Positions 7,320 through 7,436 of a DNA stretch of 7,436 bases are shown one piece after another. The position numbers were made by a program, and so were the translations under genes. The stretch is from assembly GCA_012513125.1 (NCBI GenBank), contig JAAZCS010000248.1:1-7436 (forward strand), read 5' to 3'. The notes below the pieces were generated by a model that was not told where the DNA came from, searched no databases, and saw nothing but the letters and a program-made list of their open reading frames with translations. Positions within the stretch are counted from its first letter, which is position 1. Every line of letters starts with the position of its first letter. The DNA is from Treponema sp. Lineage in GTDB: Bacteria; Spirochaetota; Spirochaetia; Treponematales; Treponemataceae.

Positions 7320-7326
7320 TCTAGAC
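7309..7326. repeat. Short inverted repeat in the IS end
   Basis: GTCTA (7309-7313) and TAGAC (7322-7326) are perfect complements separated by eight bases, seven bases inside the presumed IS terminus. It could be part of the transposase-binding terminal repeat. At five base pairs it may also be chance. Confidence 0.35.
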
Positions 7327-7367
7327 AAAAAAGATAAGGGGTCGCAAAATAGAGATGGAGAAACAAA

Positions 7368-7436
7368 ATGACAGAAAAGCGACAGAGAAGAACTTTCACG
7401 GAAGAGTTCAAAAAACAAATGGTTGCGCTGTACAAC
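7368..7436 (+). CDS. IS3-family transposase OrfA, N-terminal fragment (3'-truncated by the window edge)
   Basis: Twenty-three residues are visible: MTEKRQRRTFTEEFKKQMVA then LYN. The basic start and the RRTFTEEFK-x-QMV stretch are typical of the first helix of the helix-turn-helix OrfA (HTH_Tnp_1) of IS3/IS911-type elements, which recognises the terminal repeats. In this family orfB (the DDE catalytic part) normally follows through a -1 frameshift, but it would lie outside the window. GGAG (7357-7360) is a suitable ribosome site seven bases before the ATG. It has no relation to the glycan pathway except as the agent that broke the preceding gene. Confidence 0.78.
   Translation, partial: MTEKRQRRTFTEEFKKQMVALYN

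Larger units (their letters stand above)
7303..7436 (+). mobile_element. Left end of an IS3-family-like insertion sequence, running off the window
   Basis: Homology to the GT2 gene ends at about 7302. A TG dinucleotide, the usual terminus of IS3-family elements, begins there (TGAATCGTCTATACTAAT). The next 65 bases are non-coding, then a transposase orfA start appears at 7368. Local GC is about 37% by hand count, against about 25-30% in the surrounding glycan genes. The exact terminus and the 3-4 bp target duplication cannot be confirmed because the right end is outside the window. Confidence 0.7.

Overview
This window is part of an AT-rich surface-polysaccharide gene cluster (O-antigen, capsule or cell-wall glycan). 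All genes are on the + strand and nearly touching. The layout suggests one operon, with no internal promoter or terminator that I can recognise. The organism is a low-GC bacterium that uses Shine-Dalgarno initiation (AAGGA, GAGG and AGGAGG boxes sit before most starts), which argues against Bacteroidetes. The style of the Wzt-type ATPase and of the IS end would fit an anaerobic Firmicute (Clostridia or Negativicutes). That placement is a guess from sequence feel, not a proof.

Layout. Bases 3-890 hold the C-terminal part of a Wzt-type polysaccharide-export ATPase with a carbohydrate-recognition tail. Bases 900-2593 hold a two-domain glycosyltransferase, an unusual GT-A-like N-terminal domain joined to a GT-D (DUF1792) domain. 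It is broken by a one-base frameshift near 2033-2093. Bases 2607-4559 are a tight three-gene cassette (fdtA-like ketoisomerase, fdtC-like N-acetyltransferase, fdtB-like aminotransferase) for a dTDP-3-acetamido-3,6-dideoxyhexose, either Fuc3NAc or Qui3NAc. Bases 4546-6814 encode a GT2 and a GT4 glycosyltransferase whose genes overlap their neighbours. Bases 6816-7319 are a GT2 gene whose 3' half has been cut off by an IS3-family-like insertion sequence. The left end of that element starts at about 7303, and its first transposase gene (from 7368) runs off the window.

How they work together. The cassette converts dTDP-4-keto-6-deoxyglucose (made by RmlA/RmlB, not in this window) into an N-acetylated 3-amino-3,6-dideoxy sugar. 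The four glycosyltransferase genes would add that and other sugars to a lipid-linked chain, and the Wzm/Wzt ABC transporter would export it. Two of the four glycosyltransferase genes look damaged, so the glycan made by this strain may be truncated or altered.

I see no tRNA, rRNA, CRISPR array, riboswitch or gene-free stretch longer than 300 bases. I do not see a clearly new type of system. The points most worth a second look are the His-to-Gln change at an active-site position of the ketoisomerase and its mixed specificity residues, the GT/GT-D fusion and its frameshift, the composition break inside wzt, and the IS junction.
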